Positions 45,943 through 54,292 of a stretch of 64,000 bases of DNA are shown piece after piece. Both the position numbers and the translations under genes were made by a program. The notes under the pieces were generated by a model that saw only the letters and a program-made list of their open reading frames with translations, did no database searches and was not told the DNA's origin. Position 1 is the first letter of the stretch. Each line of letters opens with the position of its first letter. The DNA is taken from NCBI RefSeq assembly GCF_014191495.1, contig NZ_JACHWR010000002.1:868001-932000 (forward strand), in the 5' to 3' direction. Origin of the DNA: Nocardioides soli (GTDB lineage Bacteria; Actinomycetota; Actinomycetes; Propionibacteriales; Nocardioidaceae).

Positions 45943-47112
45943 ATGATGAGCAGAGCGCGGATGCGCACGGCCGTACTGGCGGGGCTGGCGATGGCCACGG
46001 CGCTCGGCACGGCCGCCTGTGGTGGCAGCGCCGACGGGTCCGGCACCGACGGTGACGGTGGCGTCGCCACGACCATCACGATCGCCCAGGTGCAGGACCA
46101 GACCGGTGCCGTCGCCTACGCGGGCGTGGGCGCCAAGGAGGGTGCCGAGCTCGCGGTCGAGGAGATCAACGAGCAGGGCTTCCTCGGCGACGGGGTCACC
46201 ATCGACATGGAGGTGTTCGACACCGCCGGTGAGATCGAGCGCGCCTCGAGCGAGATGAACAAGGCGATGGGCAACAAGGACGTCATGGCGATCCTCGGCC
46301 CCACGCAGAGCCAGCAGGCGGCCACCGTGGCCCCGCTGGTCGGCCGCCAGAAGGTCCCGACCGTCTTCACCCAGGCCGGCGCCGAGGGCATCGTCGTCAA
46401 CGACTACACCTTCCGGGCCACGCCGCCGATGGAGAGCTACTACGAGCCGGTCCTCGACTGGCTGGAGGCCGAGGGCGCCACGAGCGTCTCGGTGCTCTAC
46501 AACGCGACCTTCCCGACCTTCGCCCTGCTGGGCAAGGACTCCGTCCCGGAGTGGGCCGAGGAGCGCGGCATGGAGGTCGTCCAGTCGCTGCCCGTCGAGA
46601 TGACCACGCAGGACTTCGCCGGGCAGGCGCAGCAGATCGCGAGCAAGGGCGCCGACGCCCTCGTCATGCTGCTGATCGCCCCGCAGTCGGTCACCGCGCT
46701 GGGTCAGCTCCAGGACGCGGGCTACGACGGTCAGATCGTGGCCACCTCGGTGCAGGCCGCGGGCAACATCTCCGAGGCCGGTGACGACGCCAACGACCTG
46801 GTCTACCCGGTGCCCTTCTCGGTCGCCTTCACCGACGAGTCGTCGGTGGCCTTCACCAAGGCGTTCGAGGCGAAGTTCGACAAGTCTCCCAACCCCTACA
46901 ACGCCGACGGCTACGACGCCATGTGGTGGATCGCCCGCGCCATCAAGGCCTCCGGCGACTCCTCCCGCGAGGGGATCCAGGAGGGGCTGCAGAAGGTCGC
47001 CGCCGAGGGCTACGAGGGCGCCATGGGCGCCGTCACCTTCGACGGCAACGACGCCCGGGTCCCCGGTCAGCTCGTCCGCTGGATGGACGGCAAGGAGACT
47101 CTGGTCAACTGA
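45943..47112 (+). CDS. Branched-chain-amino-acid-type ABC transporter substrate-binding lipoprotein
   Basis: 389-residue binding protein of the LivK/Peripla_BP_6 type. Signal peptide with lipobox TAAC (Cys26), so anchored outside the membrane. ITIAQVQDQTGAVAYAGVGAKEGAELAVEEIN, about residues 45-76, is the classical start of this family; ILGPTQSQQAATVAPLVGRQKVP follows. GGAGGAATG sets the start (ATG 45943 or 45946). In actinobacteria such systems often import aromatic or alicyclic acids, which fits the CoA ligases downstream better than amino acids (inference). Confidence 0.88.
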   Translation: MMSRARMRTAVLAGLAMATALGTAACGGSADGSGTDGDGGVATTITIAQVQDQTGAVAYAGVGAKEGAELAVEEINEQGFLGDGVTIDMEVFDTAGEIERASSEMNKAMGNKDVMAILGPTQSQQAATVAPLVGRQKVPTVFTQAGAEGIVVNDYTFRATPPMESYYEPVLDWLEAEGATSVSVLYNATFPTFALLGKDSVPEWAEERGMEVVQSLPVEMTTQDFAGQAQQIASKGADALVMLLIAPQSVTALGQLQDAGYDGQIVATSVQAAGNISEAGDDANDLVYPVPFSVAFTDESSVAFTKAFEAKFDKSPNPYNADGYDAMWWIARAIKASGDSSREGIQEGLQKVAAEGYEGAMGAVTFDGNDARVPGQLVRWMDGKETLVN

Positions 47113-47123
47113 CGGTCGACCGA

Positions 47124-47180
47124 CACGGGTCGCACCGGGTGGTCGGCAGGATCCCTCTGCCGCCCACCCGGTGTCCCGTG
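47124..47180 (+). terminator. Long intercistronic hairpin between binding protein and permease
   Basis: CACCGGGTGG (47133-47142) pairs with CCACCCGGTG (47164-47173) and CGGCAG (47144-47149) with CTGCCG (47157-47162), leaving one mismatch and a seven-base loop. CACGGG / CCCGTG (47124-47129 / 47175-47180) extends the stem. No T-run, so it may act as a partial terminator or a 3' stabiliser giving more binding protein than permease. Confidence 0.75.
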
Positions 47181-47226
47181 GCTCACCGACCGCCCGACGC
47201 TTGGAAGTACGACGAGAGGAACCCAC

Positions 47227-48111
47227 GTGCAAGACCTGCTCAATGCAGCGACGCTGGGCTCGATCTACCTGCTGTTCACGCTGGGAATGGCACTGGTCTG
47301 GGGAACCATCGGCATCCTCAACTTCGCCCACGGCGCCACGTTCATGTTCTCGGCCTTCATCGGTCACGTCGTCACCAAGCACACCGAGCTGCCCTTCCTG
47401 GCGGTGATCGCGATCGCGGTCGCCGTAGGAGCGGTGATGTCCACGCTGACCCAGCTGTTGGCCTTCCAACCGATCCTCAAGCGCTCCAAGAACCAGCACG
47501 CGGCCGAGATGCGGATCCTCATCGGCGGCATCGGCGTCGCGGCCATCCCGCTGGCGATCGCGCAGCGCTACACGCGCTCCAGCCCGTTCGGCTTCCGGAG
47601 CAGCTACGACGCCGAGGTCTACCAGTTCCTCGGCCTGCGCATCACCACCACCGCGCTGATCATCATCGTCACCGGCCTGGCGATCGGCATCGCGCTGACC
47701 GTCTGGCTGCGCAACTCCCGTCAGGGCCTCGCGCTGCGCGCGATCGGCGTCGACGCCGAGACCAGCGCGGGCATGGGCGTCAACCGCCCGGCCCTCGCCC
47801 TCGGCACGATGGCGGTGGCCGGCGGCCTCGCCGGCCTGGCGGGCGCCCTGCTGACCTTCCACCTCGGCGCGATCGCGCCCGAGACCGGTGACACGCTGCT
47901 CATCAAGGCGTTCGCCATCGTCGTCCTCGGCGGCCTGGGCTCGATGCTGGGCACGGTGCTGGGCGCCTACATCCTCGCCGCCGCCGAGACCTTCGTGATC
48001 TTCATGAACTGGGGCACCTGGGTCAACGCGGTCAGCTTCGGCCTGATCTTCCTGATCCTGCTCGTGCGCCCCCAAGGGCTGCTCGGCCGCAAGGAGGTGC
48101 GTCGCACATGA
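47227..48111 (+). CDS. livH: Branched-chain-type ABC transporter permease (LivH)
   Basis: 294-residue membrane protein with about eight hydrophobic segments; LivH features IYLLFTLGMALVWGTIGILNFAHGATFMFSAF (residues 12-43) and LALRAIGVDAETSAGMGVN, the loop that meets the ATPases. GTG start with AGAGGAA ahead, after the long hairpin. Stop overlaps the LivM start (ATGA). Confidence 0.92.
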   Translation: MQDLLNAATLGSIYLLFTLGMALVWGTIGILNFAHGATFMFSAFIGHVVTKHTELPFLAVIAIAVAVGAVMSTLTQLLAFQPILKRSKNQHAAEMRILIGGIGVAAIPLAIAQRYTRSSPFGFRSSYDAEVYQFLGLRITTTALIIIVTGLAIGIALTVWLRNSRQGLALRAIGVDAETSAGMGVNRPALALGTMAVAGGLAGLAGALLTFHLGAIAPETGDTLLIKAFAIVVLGGLGSMLGTVLGAYILAAAETFVIFMNWGTWVNAVSFGLIFLILLVRPQGLLGRKEVRRT

Positions 48112-48995
48112 GTGACTGGTATTCGATGAACGTCGTCCTCATCCAGACGACGCTGACCACGCTGTTGCTCGCGCTCAGCATCCAGGTGCCGCTGCGGTAC
48201 GGCGTCTTCTCGTTCGCGGGCGTCGGCGCCTTCGGCATCGGCGGTTACACCGGCGCGATGGCGATGGTCCACGGCGAGTGGAGCACCTGGCCGGCCGTGC
48301 TGCTGGGCACCCTGGTCGCCGGCGTCTGCACCTTCCTGCTCGGGCTGGTCGTGCAGCGCCTCACCGGTCTGTACATGGGCATGGCGACGATCGCCTTCAC
48401 GCTGATCATCTCGGTGCTCGCGGTCAACGGCGGCGACTGGACCGGTGGCGCGATGGGTCTCTACGGCGCCATCGGCGAGATCACCACCATGCACATCGTG
48501 CTCGCGGTCCTCATCGTCGTCGCGTTCCTCGCCTGGACCGAGTACGGCCGCCGCGGGCGCAAGGTGGACACGGTCCGCGAGGATCCCGAGCTGGCCAACG
48601 CGCTGGGCATCGACGTCAACGGCTACCGCCGGCTCTCGTTCCTGATCTCCGGCCTGATCGGTGGCCTCGCGGGTGCGATCACCACGCTGCTGCGCTCGAC
48701 CATCACCCCGTCCGAGGTCAACTTCCACCTCGTGATCCTGGCGCTGACGGCCATCGTCGTCGGTGGCGCCCGGTCCTGGGTCGGCGCGCTGATCGGTGCG
48801 GTGATCTTCGTCTGGCTGCCGACCTTCCTCTCCTTCGTCCAGGAGTGGGAGAAGGTCGCCTACGGATTCATCGTCGCGGTGGCCGCGATCTACCTGCCCA
48901 ACGGCGTGCTCGGCGTGGTGAAGGACCTCTGGCACAAGAGCCGCACCCGTGACGAGCGCGCCCGCGTGGCGGTCGGCCTCCAAGAGAAGAGCTGA
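48108..48995 (+). CDS. livM: Branched-chain-type ABC transporter permease (LivM)
   Basis: 295-residue second permease. LALSIQVPLRYGVFSFAGVGAFGIGGYTGAMA (residues 18-49) is the LivM start, and EDPELANALGIDVNGYRRLSFLISGLIGGLAGA is the ATPase-contact loop. Pairs with LivH to form the membrane channel. Ends in a charged cytoplasmic tail. Confidence 0.92.
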   Translation: MSDWYSMNVVLIQTTLTTLLLALSIQVPLRYGVFSFAGVGAFGIGGYTGAMAMVHGEWSTWPAVLLGTLVAGVCTFLLGLVVQRLTGLYMGMATIAFTLIISVLAVNGGDWTGGAMGLYGAIGEITTMHIVLAVLIVVAFLAWTEYGRRGRKVDTVREDPELANALGIDVNGYRRLSFLISGLIGGLAGAITTLLRSTITPSEVNFHLVILALTAIVVGGARSWVGALIGAVIFVWLPTFLSFVQEWEKVAYGFIVAVAAIYLPNGVLGVVKDLWHKSRTRDERARVAVGLQEKS

Positions 48996-49003
48996 GGACC
49001 ATC

Positions 49004-49771
49004 ATGGCTGAGAACACGGTGGAGGAGACGCGCCGCGGGCGGCCCCTGCTCGAGGTCGACGACGTCGCTGTGCACTTCGGCGGGGTCAAGGCGGTCGACG
49101 GCATCACGCTGGAGCTGCGCGCCGGCCACATCTACGGGGTACTGGGCCCCAACGGCTCGGGCAAGTCGACGCTGCTCGGCGCCATGACGAGGCTCACGCC
49201 GATGACCCGCGGCAGCTTCGTCTTCGAGGGCAACGACTACACGAGGCGTCCGGCGCGCACGGTGCACCACATGGGCATCGCCCGCACCTTCCAGACGGTG
49301 CGGCTGCTCGACGACCGCTCGGTCCGCGACAACATCCTGCTCGGTCAGGACACGCTGGCGAAGGCGGGCCGCAAGGATGCCGACGCGCGGGTCGACGAGG
49401 TGATGGAGCGGGTGGGCGTCACCGCGGTCGCGCGGATGCGTCCCGACGAGCTCTCCTACGGCATGCAGCGCCGCGTCGAGTTCGCCCGGGCGATCATCGG
49501 CAGGCCGCGGCTGCTGCTGCTCGACGAGCCGACCGCCGGCATGAACTCCTCCGAGCGCGAAGAGATCGGGGCGCTGATGAAGCAGCTGCTCGACGAGGGG
49601 ATCACCCAGTTCATCGTCGAGCACGACGTGCAGATGATGGTCGACACCTGCGACTACCTGTTCGCCATGAACTTCGGGAAGCTGATCGCGGAGGGAACGC
49701 CCGCCGCCGTGGTCAAGCACCCGGCCGTCCAGGAGGCCTACCTGGGGAAGGGAGCGGGCACGCATGCTTGA
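49004..49771 (+). CDS. livG: Branched-chain-type ABC transporter ATP-binding protein (LivG)
   Basis: 255-residue ATPase. Walker A GPNGSGKSTL, Q-loop in FQTVRLLDDRSVRDN, signature LSYGMQRRVEFAR (a less usual form of LSGGQ), Walker B LLLLDEPTAGMN and the H-loop in FIVEHD. Length and the GIARTFQ region match LivG. Overlaps the LivF start by eight bases. Confidence 0.92.
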   Translation: MAENTVEETRRGRPLLEVDDVAVHFGGVKAVDGITLELRAGHIYGVLGPNGSGKSTLLGAMTRLTPMTRGSFVFEGNDYTRRPARTVHHMGIARTFQTVRLLDDRSVRDNILLGQDTLAKAGRKDADARVDEVMERVGVTAVARMRPDELSYGMQRRVEFARAIIGRPRLLLLDEPTAGMNSSEREEIGALMKQLLDEGITQFIVEHDVQMMVDTCDYLFAMNFGKLIAEGTPAAVVKHPAVQEAYLGKGAGTHA

Positions 49772-50483
49772 GGTCACCGACCTGCACGTCAACTACGGCC
49801 CGGTCAACGCCGTCCACGGCGTGTCGTTCGCCGCCGAGGCGGGCAAGATCACGCTGGTGCTGGGTGCCAACGGCGCCGGCAAGACGACCAGCCTCCGTGC
49901 GGTCGCCGGCTTCCACAAGCCGAAGTCGGGCCGGGTCGTCCTCGACGGCCAGGAGATCACCGGCACCTCCGCCCACAAGGTCGTCCGCAAGGGCATGGCG
50001 CTGGTCCCCGAGGGACGCAAGATCTTCTTCCCGCTCACCGTGGAGGAGAACCTCAAGGTCGGCGCCTACGTCGCCCCGCGCGCGAGCGTGGACCAGGGGC
50101 TGGCCGTGGTCTTCGAGAAGTTCCCGGTGCTGGCCGACCGGCGGCAGTCCGCGGCCGGCCTGCTCAGCGGCGGGGAGCAGCAGATGCTCGCCTTCGGCCG
50201 GGCACTGATGTCGCAGCCGCGGCTGATGCTCCTCGACGAGCCCTCGATGGGCCTGGCCCCGACCATGGTCGACCGGGTCCTCGGGAGCGTGCGGGCGATG
50301 GCCGACGAGGGCATCGGGATCCTGATGGTCGAGCAGAACGCCGATGCCGGACTTGAGATCGCCGACCACGTCGTCGTCGTCAACCGGGGCGAGACGGTGT
50401 GGACCGGCTCGGCCGCGGAGGCCGGCGGCAGCAGGGCGATCGTGCACGCGATGCTGGGCGACGCCGCCCTCGACGAGGCCTGA
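49764..50483 (+). CDS. livF: Branched-chain-type ABC transporter ATP-binding protein (LivF)
   Basis: 239-residue ATPase. Walker A GANGAGKTTS, signature LSGGEQQMLAFGRALM, Walker B LMLLDEPSMGLAP and the switch His replaced by Gln in MVEQN, as usual for LivF. PEGRKIFFPLTVEENLKVGA is a family stretch. Completes the five-part importer (45943-50483). Confidence 0.93.
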   Translation: MLEVTDLHVNYGPVNAVHGVSFAAEAGKITLVLGANGAGKTTSLRAVAGFHKPKSGRVVLDGQEITGTSAHKVVRKGMALVPEGRKIFFPLTVEENLKVGAYVAPRASVDQGLAVVFEKFPVLADRRQSAAGLLSGGEQQMLAFGRALMSQPRLMLLDEPSMGLAPTMVDRVLGSVRAMADEGIGILMVEQNADAGLEIADHVVVVNRGETVWTGSAAEAGGSRAIVHAMLGDAALDEA

Positions 50484-50484
50484 G

Positions 50485-51000
50485 GTGGGCGCCGACGTCC
50501 ACCGGCCCGGCGAGAAGCACGTCGAGGACCTGGCCGAGGCGAGGCTCAGCGTCACCGGTCAGCGGGAGCTGTGGGACGCCCAGACCGAGGGTGTGCTGAC
50601 CTTCCTGCAGGACGGCCTGCCGACCGCGGTCGTGATGAGCTACCTGGTCGACGCCGAGGGCCGCTTCTGGTTCGCCACCGTGGAGGGGCGTCGCCAGGTC
50701 CGTGGGGTCGACGCCGACGGCCGGGTGGCCGTCGTGGTGTCGAACACCGGGACCGACCTGCCCGGCCGCCGGATGGTGGCGCTGCGCGGCGACGCGACGG
50801 TGCACCGCGATCGCGAGATCGTGATGGCCGCCGTACGCCGTCTCGCCCCGCGTCTCGCGCCCGACGACCCCGACGCCTTCGTGCGGCTGCTCGACAGCCC
50901 CAACCGCGTCGTCATCGAGGTGGTCCCGACCAGGATCACCTCGTCCCACGACTCGCGCCGCCTGGCCGGGGACGGCCGCGGCGGCCCTGCCCCGGAGTGA
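50485..51000 (+). CDS. Pyridoxamine 5'-phosphate oxidase-family protein (split beta-barrel flavoprotein)
   Basis: 171-residue protein of the FMN/F420-binding split-barrel group. LTFLQDGLPTAVVMSYLVDAEGRFWFATVEGRRQVRGV, about residues 42-79, and RVAVVVSNTGTDLPGRRMVALRGDA show the alternating strands. The GTG start at 50485 lies just after the LivF stop; the longer open frame upstream is a shadow. Such proteins reduce or bind small metabolites with FMN, heme or F420; the cofactor here cannot be decided. Co-transcribed with the importer and a CoA ligase. Confidence 0.75.
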   Translation: MGADVHRPGEKHVEDLAEARLSVTGQRELWDAQTEGVLTFLQDGLPTAVVMSYLVDAEGRFWFATVEGRRQVRGVDADGRVAVVVSNTGTDLPGRRMVALRGDATVHRDREIVMAAVRRLAPRLAPDDPDAFVRLLDSPNRVVIEVVPTRITSSHDSRRLAGDGRGGPAPE

Positions 51001-51006
51001 GGTCGC

Positions 51007-52602
51007 GTGCCCGTCGTCGAGAGTGTCGGCACCACCGACCTGAGCATCGGAGCCTGGCTGGCTGCCGTCGCGGCAGATCCGGCGCGCGCGATGGCGGAGG
51101 TGGTCGTCGAGGACGAGCGCACCGACGCGGCCGGGCTGCTCCGCGACGCCGGGGCGGTGGCCGCCGGACTCCTGGCCCTCGGGCTGCGGACCGGTGACCG
51201 GGTCGCGGTGCTCACGCCGGCGCGGCTCGCGTCGCTGCAGGCGTGGTTCGGCATCGCCGGCGCCGGCCTGGTGGAGGTGCCGCTCAATCCGGCCTCGGGT
51301 GCCCTGCTGGTCCGGCACTGCCTGACCCAGTCCGGCGCCCGGGTCGCGGTCTGCGCCGCCGAGCAGGTGCCCCTGCTCGCCGAGGCCCTGGACGGGGCCG
51401 CGGCCGTCCTCGAGCACGTCGTCGTGATCGACGACGGCAGTGCTGGTGAGGCCGCCCTGCCCGACGGCGTGGCGACCAGCGCGTTCGCCGACCTGCTCGG
51501 CCACGCGCCGGTCGAGCTGCCGCCGGTCGACCCGACCTCGACCGCGGTGATCCTCTACACCTCCGGGACCACCGGGCCGCCCAAGGGCGCGCTGCTCTCG
51601 CACCGGGCCAACGTCAACCTGGCGATGCACACCGTGGAGCTGATGGGCTACACCCCGGAGGACCACCTCTACAGCGTCTTCCCGCTCTACCACTCCAACG
51701 CGCGGTACTGCTCGGTGATGGCCGGCCTGGAGGCCGGGGCCCGGGTGCTCCTGCACCGCAGGTTCACCGCGTCGGGCTTCTGGGGGATCTGTCGTCGCCA
51801 GGGGATCACGGCATTCAACTACCAGGGCGCGATGATGAGCATCCTGCACAAGCAGCCGCCGAGGGCCGACGACCGGGACAACCCGGTGCGCGCCGCCTTC
51901 GGCGCACCCTGCCCGCCCGAGATCTTCGAGTCCGTCGAGCAGCGCTTCGACGTCCGGCTGACCGAGATCTACGGCAGCACCGAGGTCTCGCTGGTCTGCG
52001 AGATGCCGCCGCAACGGCGGCGGATCGGGACGGCGGGGCGGGAGTCGCCGATCTACCACCTCGCCGTCGTCGACGAGTGGGACCGCCCGGTGCCCGCCGG
52101 CACGGCCGGCGAGATCGTGGCCCGGCCCAAGCAGCCCGGGTGGATGTTCGACGGCTACGAGTCCGACGCCGCCGCCACGGTGGAGTCCTGGCGCAACCTG
52201 TGGTTCCACACCGGCGACCGCGGCGTGCTCGACGACGACGGCTACCTGACCTTCCTGGACCGGGTGAAGGACACGGTGCGGCGACGCGGCGAGAACGTCT
52301 CGACCTGGGAGGTGGAGCGGGTCGTCGCTGAGCACGAGTCGGTCGCCCAGGTCGCGGCGTACGGCGTGGCCTCCGAGCTGTCCGAGGAGGAGGTGATGGT
52401 GGCGGTGGTCCCGGCGCCGGGAGCCACCGTCGATCCCGAGCAGTTGCTGGCGCACTGCCACGGCCGGCTCACCTTGTTCGCGACCCCGCGCTACGTCCGG
52501 GTCGTGGCCGCCCTGCCGTTGACCCCCAGCCAGCGCGTGGAGAAGTACCGGCTCCGCGCGGAGGGGGTCACCGTCGACGCCTTCGACCGGGAGGCGGGAT
52601 GA
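51007..52602 (+). CDS. ATP-dependent acyl-CoA ligase
   Basis: 531-residue adenylate-forming ligase, CaiC-like. ATP motif VILYTSGTTGPPKGALLSH, IYGSTEVS, hinge region WFHTGDRGVLDDDGYLTFLDRVKDTVRRRGENVS, spanning about residues 400-433, and the C-terminal lysine in PSQRVEKYRLR. The C-terminal PSQR in place of PTGK is shared with the ligase at 54293. The GTG start is seven bases after the previous stop. Probably activates the acid brought in by the Liv-type importer. Confidence 0.9.
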   Translation: MPVVESVGTTDLSIGAWLAAVAADPARAMAEVVVEDERTDAAGLLRDAGAVAAGLLALGLRTGDRVAVLTPARLASLQAWFGIAGAGLVEVPLNPASGALLVRHCLTQSGARVAVCAAEQVPLLAEALDGAAAVLEHVVVIDDGSAGEAALPDGVATSAFADLLGHAPVELPPVDPTSTAVILYTSGTTGPPKGALLSHRANVNLAMHTVELMGYTPEDHLYSVFPLYHSNARYCSVMAGLEAGARVLLHRRFTASGFWGICRRQGITAFNYQGAMMSILHKQPPRADDRDNPVRAAFGAPCPPEIFESVEQRFDVRLTEIYGSTEVSLVCEMPPQRRRIGTAGRESPIYHLAVVDEWDRPVPAGTAGEIVARPKQPGWMFDGYESDAAATVESWRNLWFHTGDRGVLDDDGYLTFLDRVKDTVRRRGENVSTWEVERVVAEHESVAQVAAYGVASELSEEEVMVAVVPAPGATVDPEQLLAHCHGRLTLFATPRYVRVVAALPLTPSQRVEKYRLRAEGVTVDAFDREAG

Positions 52603-53360
52603 GCTACGAGCGGTTCGCCCTCGACCGGCGACCCGACGGGGTGCTGGTGGTCACCATGGCGAGGCCGGAGAAGCTCAACGCGATGGACCAGCAGTGGTTC
52701 GCGGAGCTGACCCGGTTGATGCGCGGCCTGGGCAAGGACGGCGACACCACCCGCGCCGTGGTGCTGACCGGATCGGGGCGGGCCTTCTCCGCGGGCGGGG
52801 ACATCGACATGTTCCACGACCTCGCCGGGGACGTCCACCGGGTCCGCCCGCACCTGATGCGGGTCTACGAGGCGTTCGCGTCGGTGGAGCGGTGTGCGGT
52901 TCCGGTGGTCGCCGCCGTCAACGGTCTCGCCTTCGGCGGCGGCACGGAGCTCACCCTGGCCTGCGACATCGCGCTGGCGGCGGAGTCCGCCACGTTCTCC
53001 TTCAAGGAGGCCTCGGTCGGCCTGATGCCCGGCTACGGCATCGTCCGCGGCCCCGACGTGATCGGCCGGGCCTGGACCCGCCACCTGGCGCTCACCGGCC
53101 GCACCGTCGACGCCGCGCTCGCCGAGCGGATCGGGATCGTGCACGAGGTGCACCCCGACGACGGACTCCTCGACGCCGCGGTGGCCGTGGCCACCGAGAT
53201 CGCGGCCAACTCCCCGCTCGCGGTCCAGGTGGGCAAGGCCTTCCTCAACCGCGGCAGCGAGGTCGGCTTCCCCGAGTCGGTCGAGGCGGTCGCACTGCTC
53301 TTCGGCACGCCGGAGCACCGGGAGGCGGTCGCCGCCTTCCGCGGCCGCCGCGGCCGCTGA
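52599..53360 (+). CDS. Enoyl-CoA hydratase/isomerase family protein
   Basis: 253-residue crotonase. N-terminal VVTMARPEKLNAMDQQW, oxyanion-hole residues in GSGRAFSAGGDIDMF and NGLAFGGGTELTLACDIA, and the second active-site glutamate in FSFKEASVGLMPGYGI. Overlaps the ligase stop (ATGA). Adds water to an enoyl-CoA or shifts its double bond. Last gene of the 44187-53360 unit. Confidence 0.9.
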   Translation: MSYERFALDRRPDGVLVVTMARPEKLNAMDQQWFAELTRLMRGLGKDGDTTRAVVLTGSGRAFSAGGDIDMFHDLAGDVHRVRPHLMRVYEAFASVERCAVPVVAAVNGLAFGGGTELTLACDIALAAESATFSFKEASVGLMPGYGIVRGPDVIGRAWTRHLALTGRTVDAALAERIGIVHEVHPDDGLLDAAVAVATEIAANSPLAVQVGKAFLNRGSEVGFPESVEAVALLFGTPEHREAVAAFRGRRGR

Positions 53361-53452
53361 CGCGGCCCCGGGTCGCGGGCGGCGACGGAAGGCCGGGTGC
53401 CGGTGTTCCGAGGCATGGTGATGATTGCGGCGGGAGAGCACCCGCGATATTG

Positions 53453-53472
53453 TTGATCATGAAAACCATCAA
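53453..53472. promoter_or_regulatory. Inverted repeat TTGAT...ATCAA upstream of the MenB-like gene
   Basis: TTGAT (53453-53457) and ATCAA (53468-53472) are perfect inverted arms around CATGAAAACC, in the promoter region of the next operon. Related to the TGATAA-type words seen at other promoters of this island. Confidence 0.45.
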
Positions 53473-53496
53473 TAGGTGGACGTAGGGAGGAGCGCC

Positions 53497-54276
53497 GTGG
53501 GCAGCATCGAGGTGGCCGAGCGCCGGGACGTCGTCTGGATCACCATCAACGCCCCGGAGCGGCGCAACGCCTACGACCTGGAGATGGCGCAGGACCTGAT
53601 CCGCGCCGTCGAGGGGGCGGCGGAGGCCACGGCCGTGGTGGTGCGCGGTGCCGGCGGCAGCTTCTGTGCCGGCGGGGCGCTCACCCAGCTCGGCGATCCC
53701 GACCCGGCCCAGCTGCGGCAGCTCTTCACCACCTCGGCCCGGCTGCTGGACGCCATCCGGGCCTGTCCGCGCCCGGTGATCGCGGCCGTCGACGGCCCGG
53801 CCGCCGGCGGCGGCAACGAGCTCGTGGTGGCCTGCGACTTCGCCATCGCCACCGAGCGCTCCACCTTCGGTCAGACCGGCCCGAAGGTCGGCTCGGCGCC
53901 CGTCCTCGGCGCGACCAACGTGCTCGCCGTCCAGATCGGCGAGCGCCGCGCCAAGGAGATGGCGATGCTGTGCCGGCGCTACACCGCGGCGCAGGCGCTC
54001 GAGTGGGGGCTGGTCAACGAGGTCGTCCCCGACGACGGACTGGACGACGCGGTCGACCGCTGGCTGGACGAGATCGACGCACTCAGCCCGCGCTACCTCG
54101 AGATCGCCAAGACCAGCTCCAACCAGTGGTGGCACCAGTCGCGGGACAACATGGCCGCGAACCTCGGCGCGCTGATCCAGGCGATCGGCAGCGAGGACAT
54201 GCTCGAGGGCGCCCGGGCCTTCCTGGAGAAGCGCAAGCCCGACTTCCGCGGCGCCCGGCGCCGGCGGAAGTCCTGA
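53497..54276 (+). CDS. Crotonase, MenB/BadI-like (possible ring-cleaving hydrolase)
   Basis: 259-residue crotonase-fold protein. Besides INAPERRNAYDLEM and the oxyanion residues GAGGSFCAGGAL and DGPAAGGGNELVVACDF, it has FGQTGPKVGS, the hallmark of MenB (naphthoyl-CoA synthase) and BadI (2-ketocyclohexanecarboxyl-CoA hydrolase, a retro-Claisen ring opener). The C-terminal FLEKRKPDF also fits those enzymes. Menaquinone synthesis is unlikely in this context, so a ring-opening step on a cyclic keto-acyl-CoA is the better guess. The GTG at 53497 is preferred to 53476 because GGGAGGAG lies five bases ahead. Confidence 0.83.
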   Translation: MGSIEVAERRDVVWITINAPERRNAYDLEMAQDLIRAVEGAAEATAVVVRGAGGSFCAGGALTQLGDPDPAQLRQLFTTSARLLDAIRACPRPVIAAVDGPAAGGGNELVVACDFAIATERSTFGQTGPKVGSAPVLGATNVLAVQIGERRAKEMAMLCRRYTAAQALEWGLVNEVVPDDGLDDAVDRWLDEIDALSPRYLEIAKTSSNQWWHQSRDNMAANLGALIQAIGSEDMLEGARAFLEKRKPDFRGARRRRKS

Positions 54277-54292
54277 CGAGGACGGGACGAAC

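Noticed and set aside
45943..50483. Importer as a true leucine/isoleucine/valine transporter
   Set aside because: Only the family is visible; neighbours are acyl-CoA enzymes, so I kept the family name but not the substrate.
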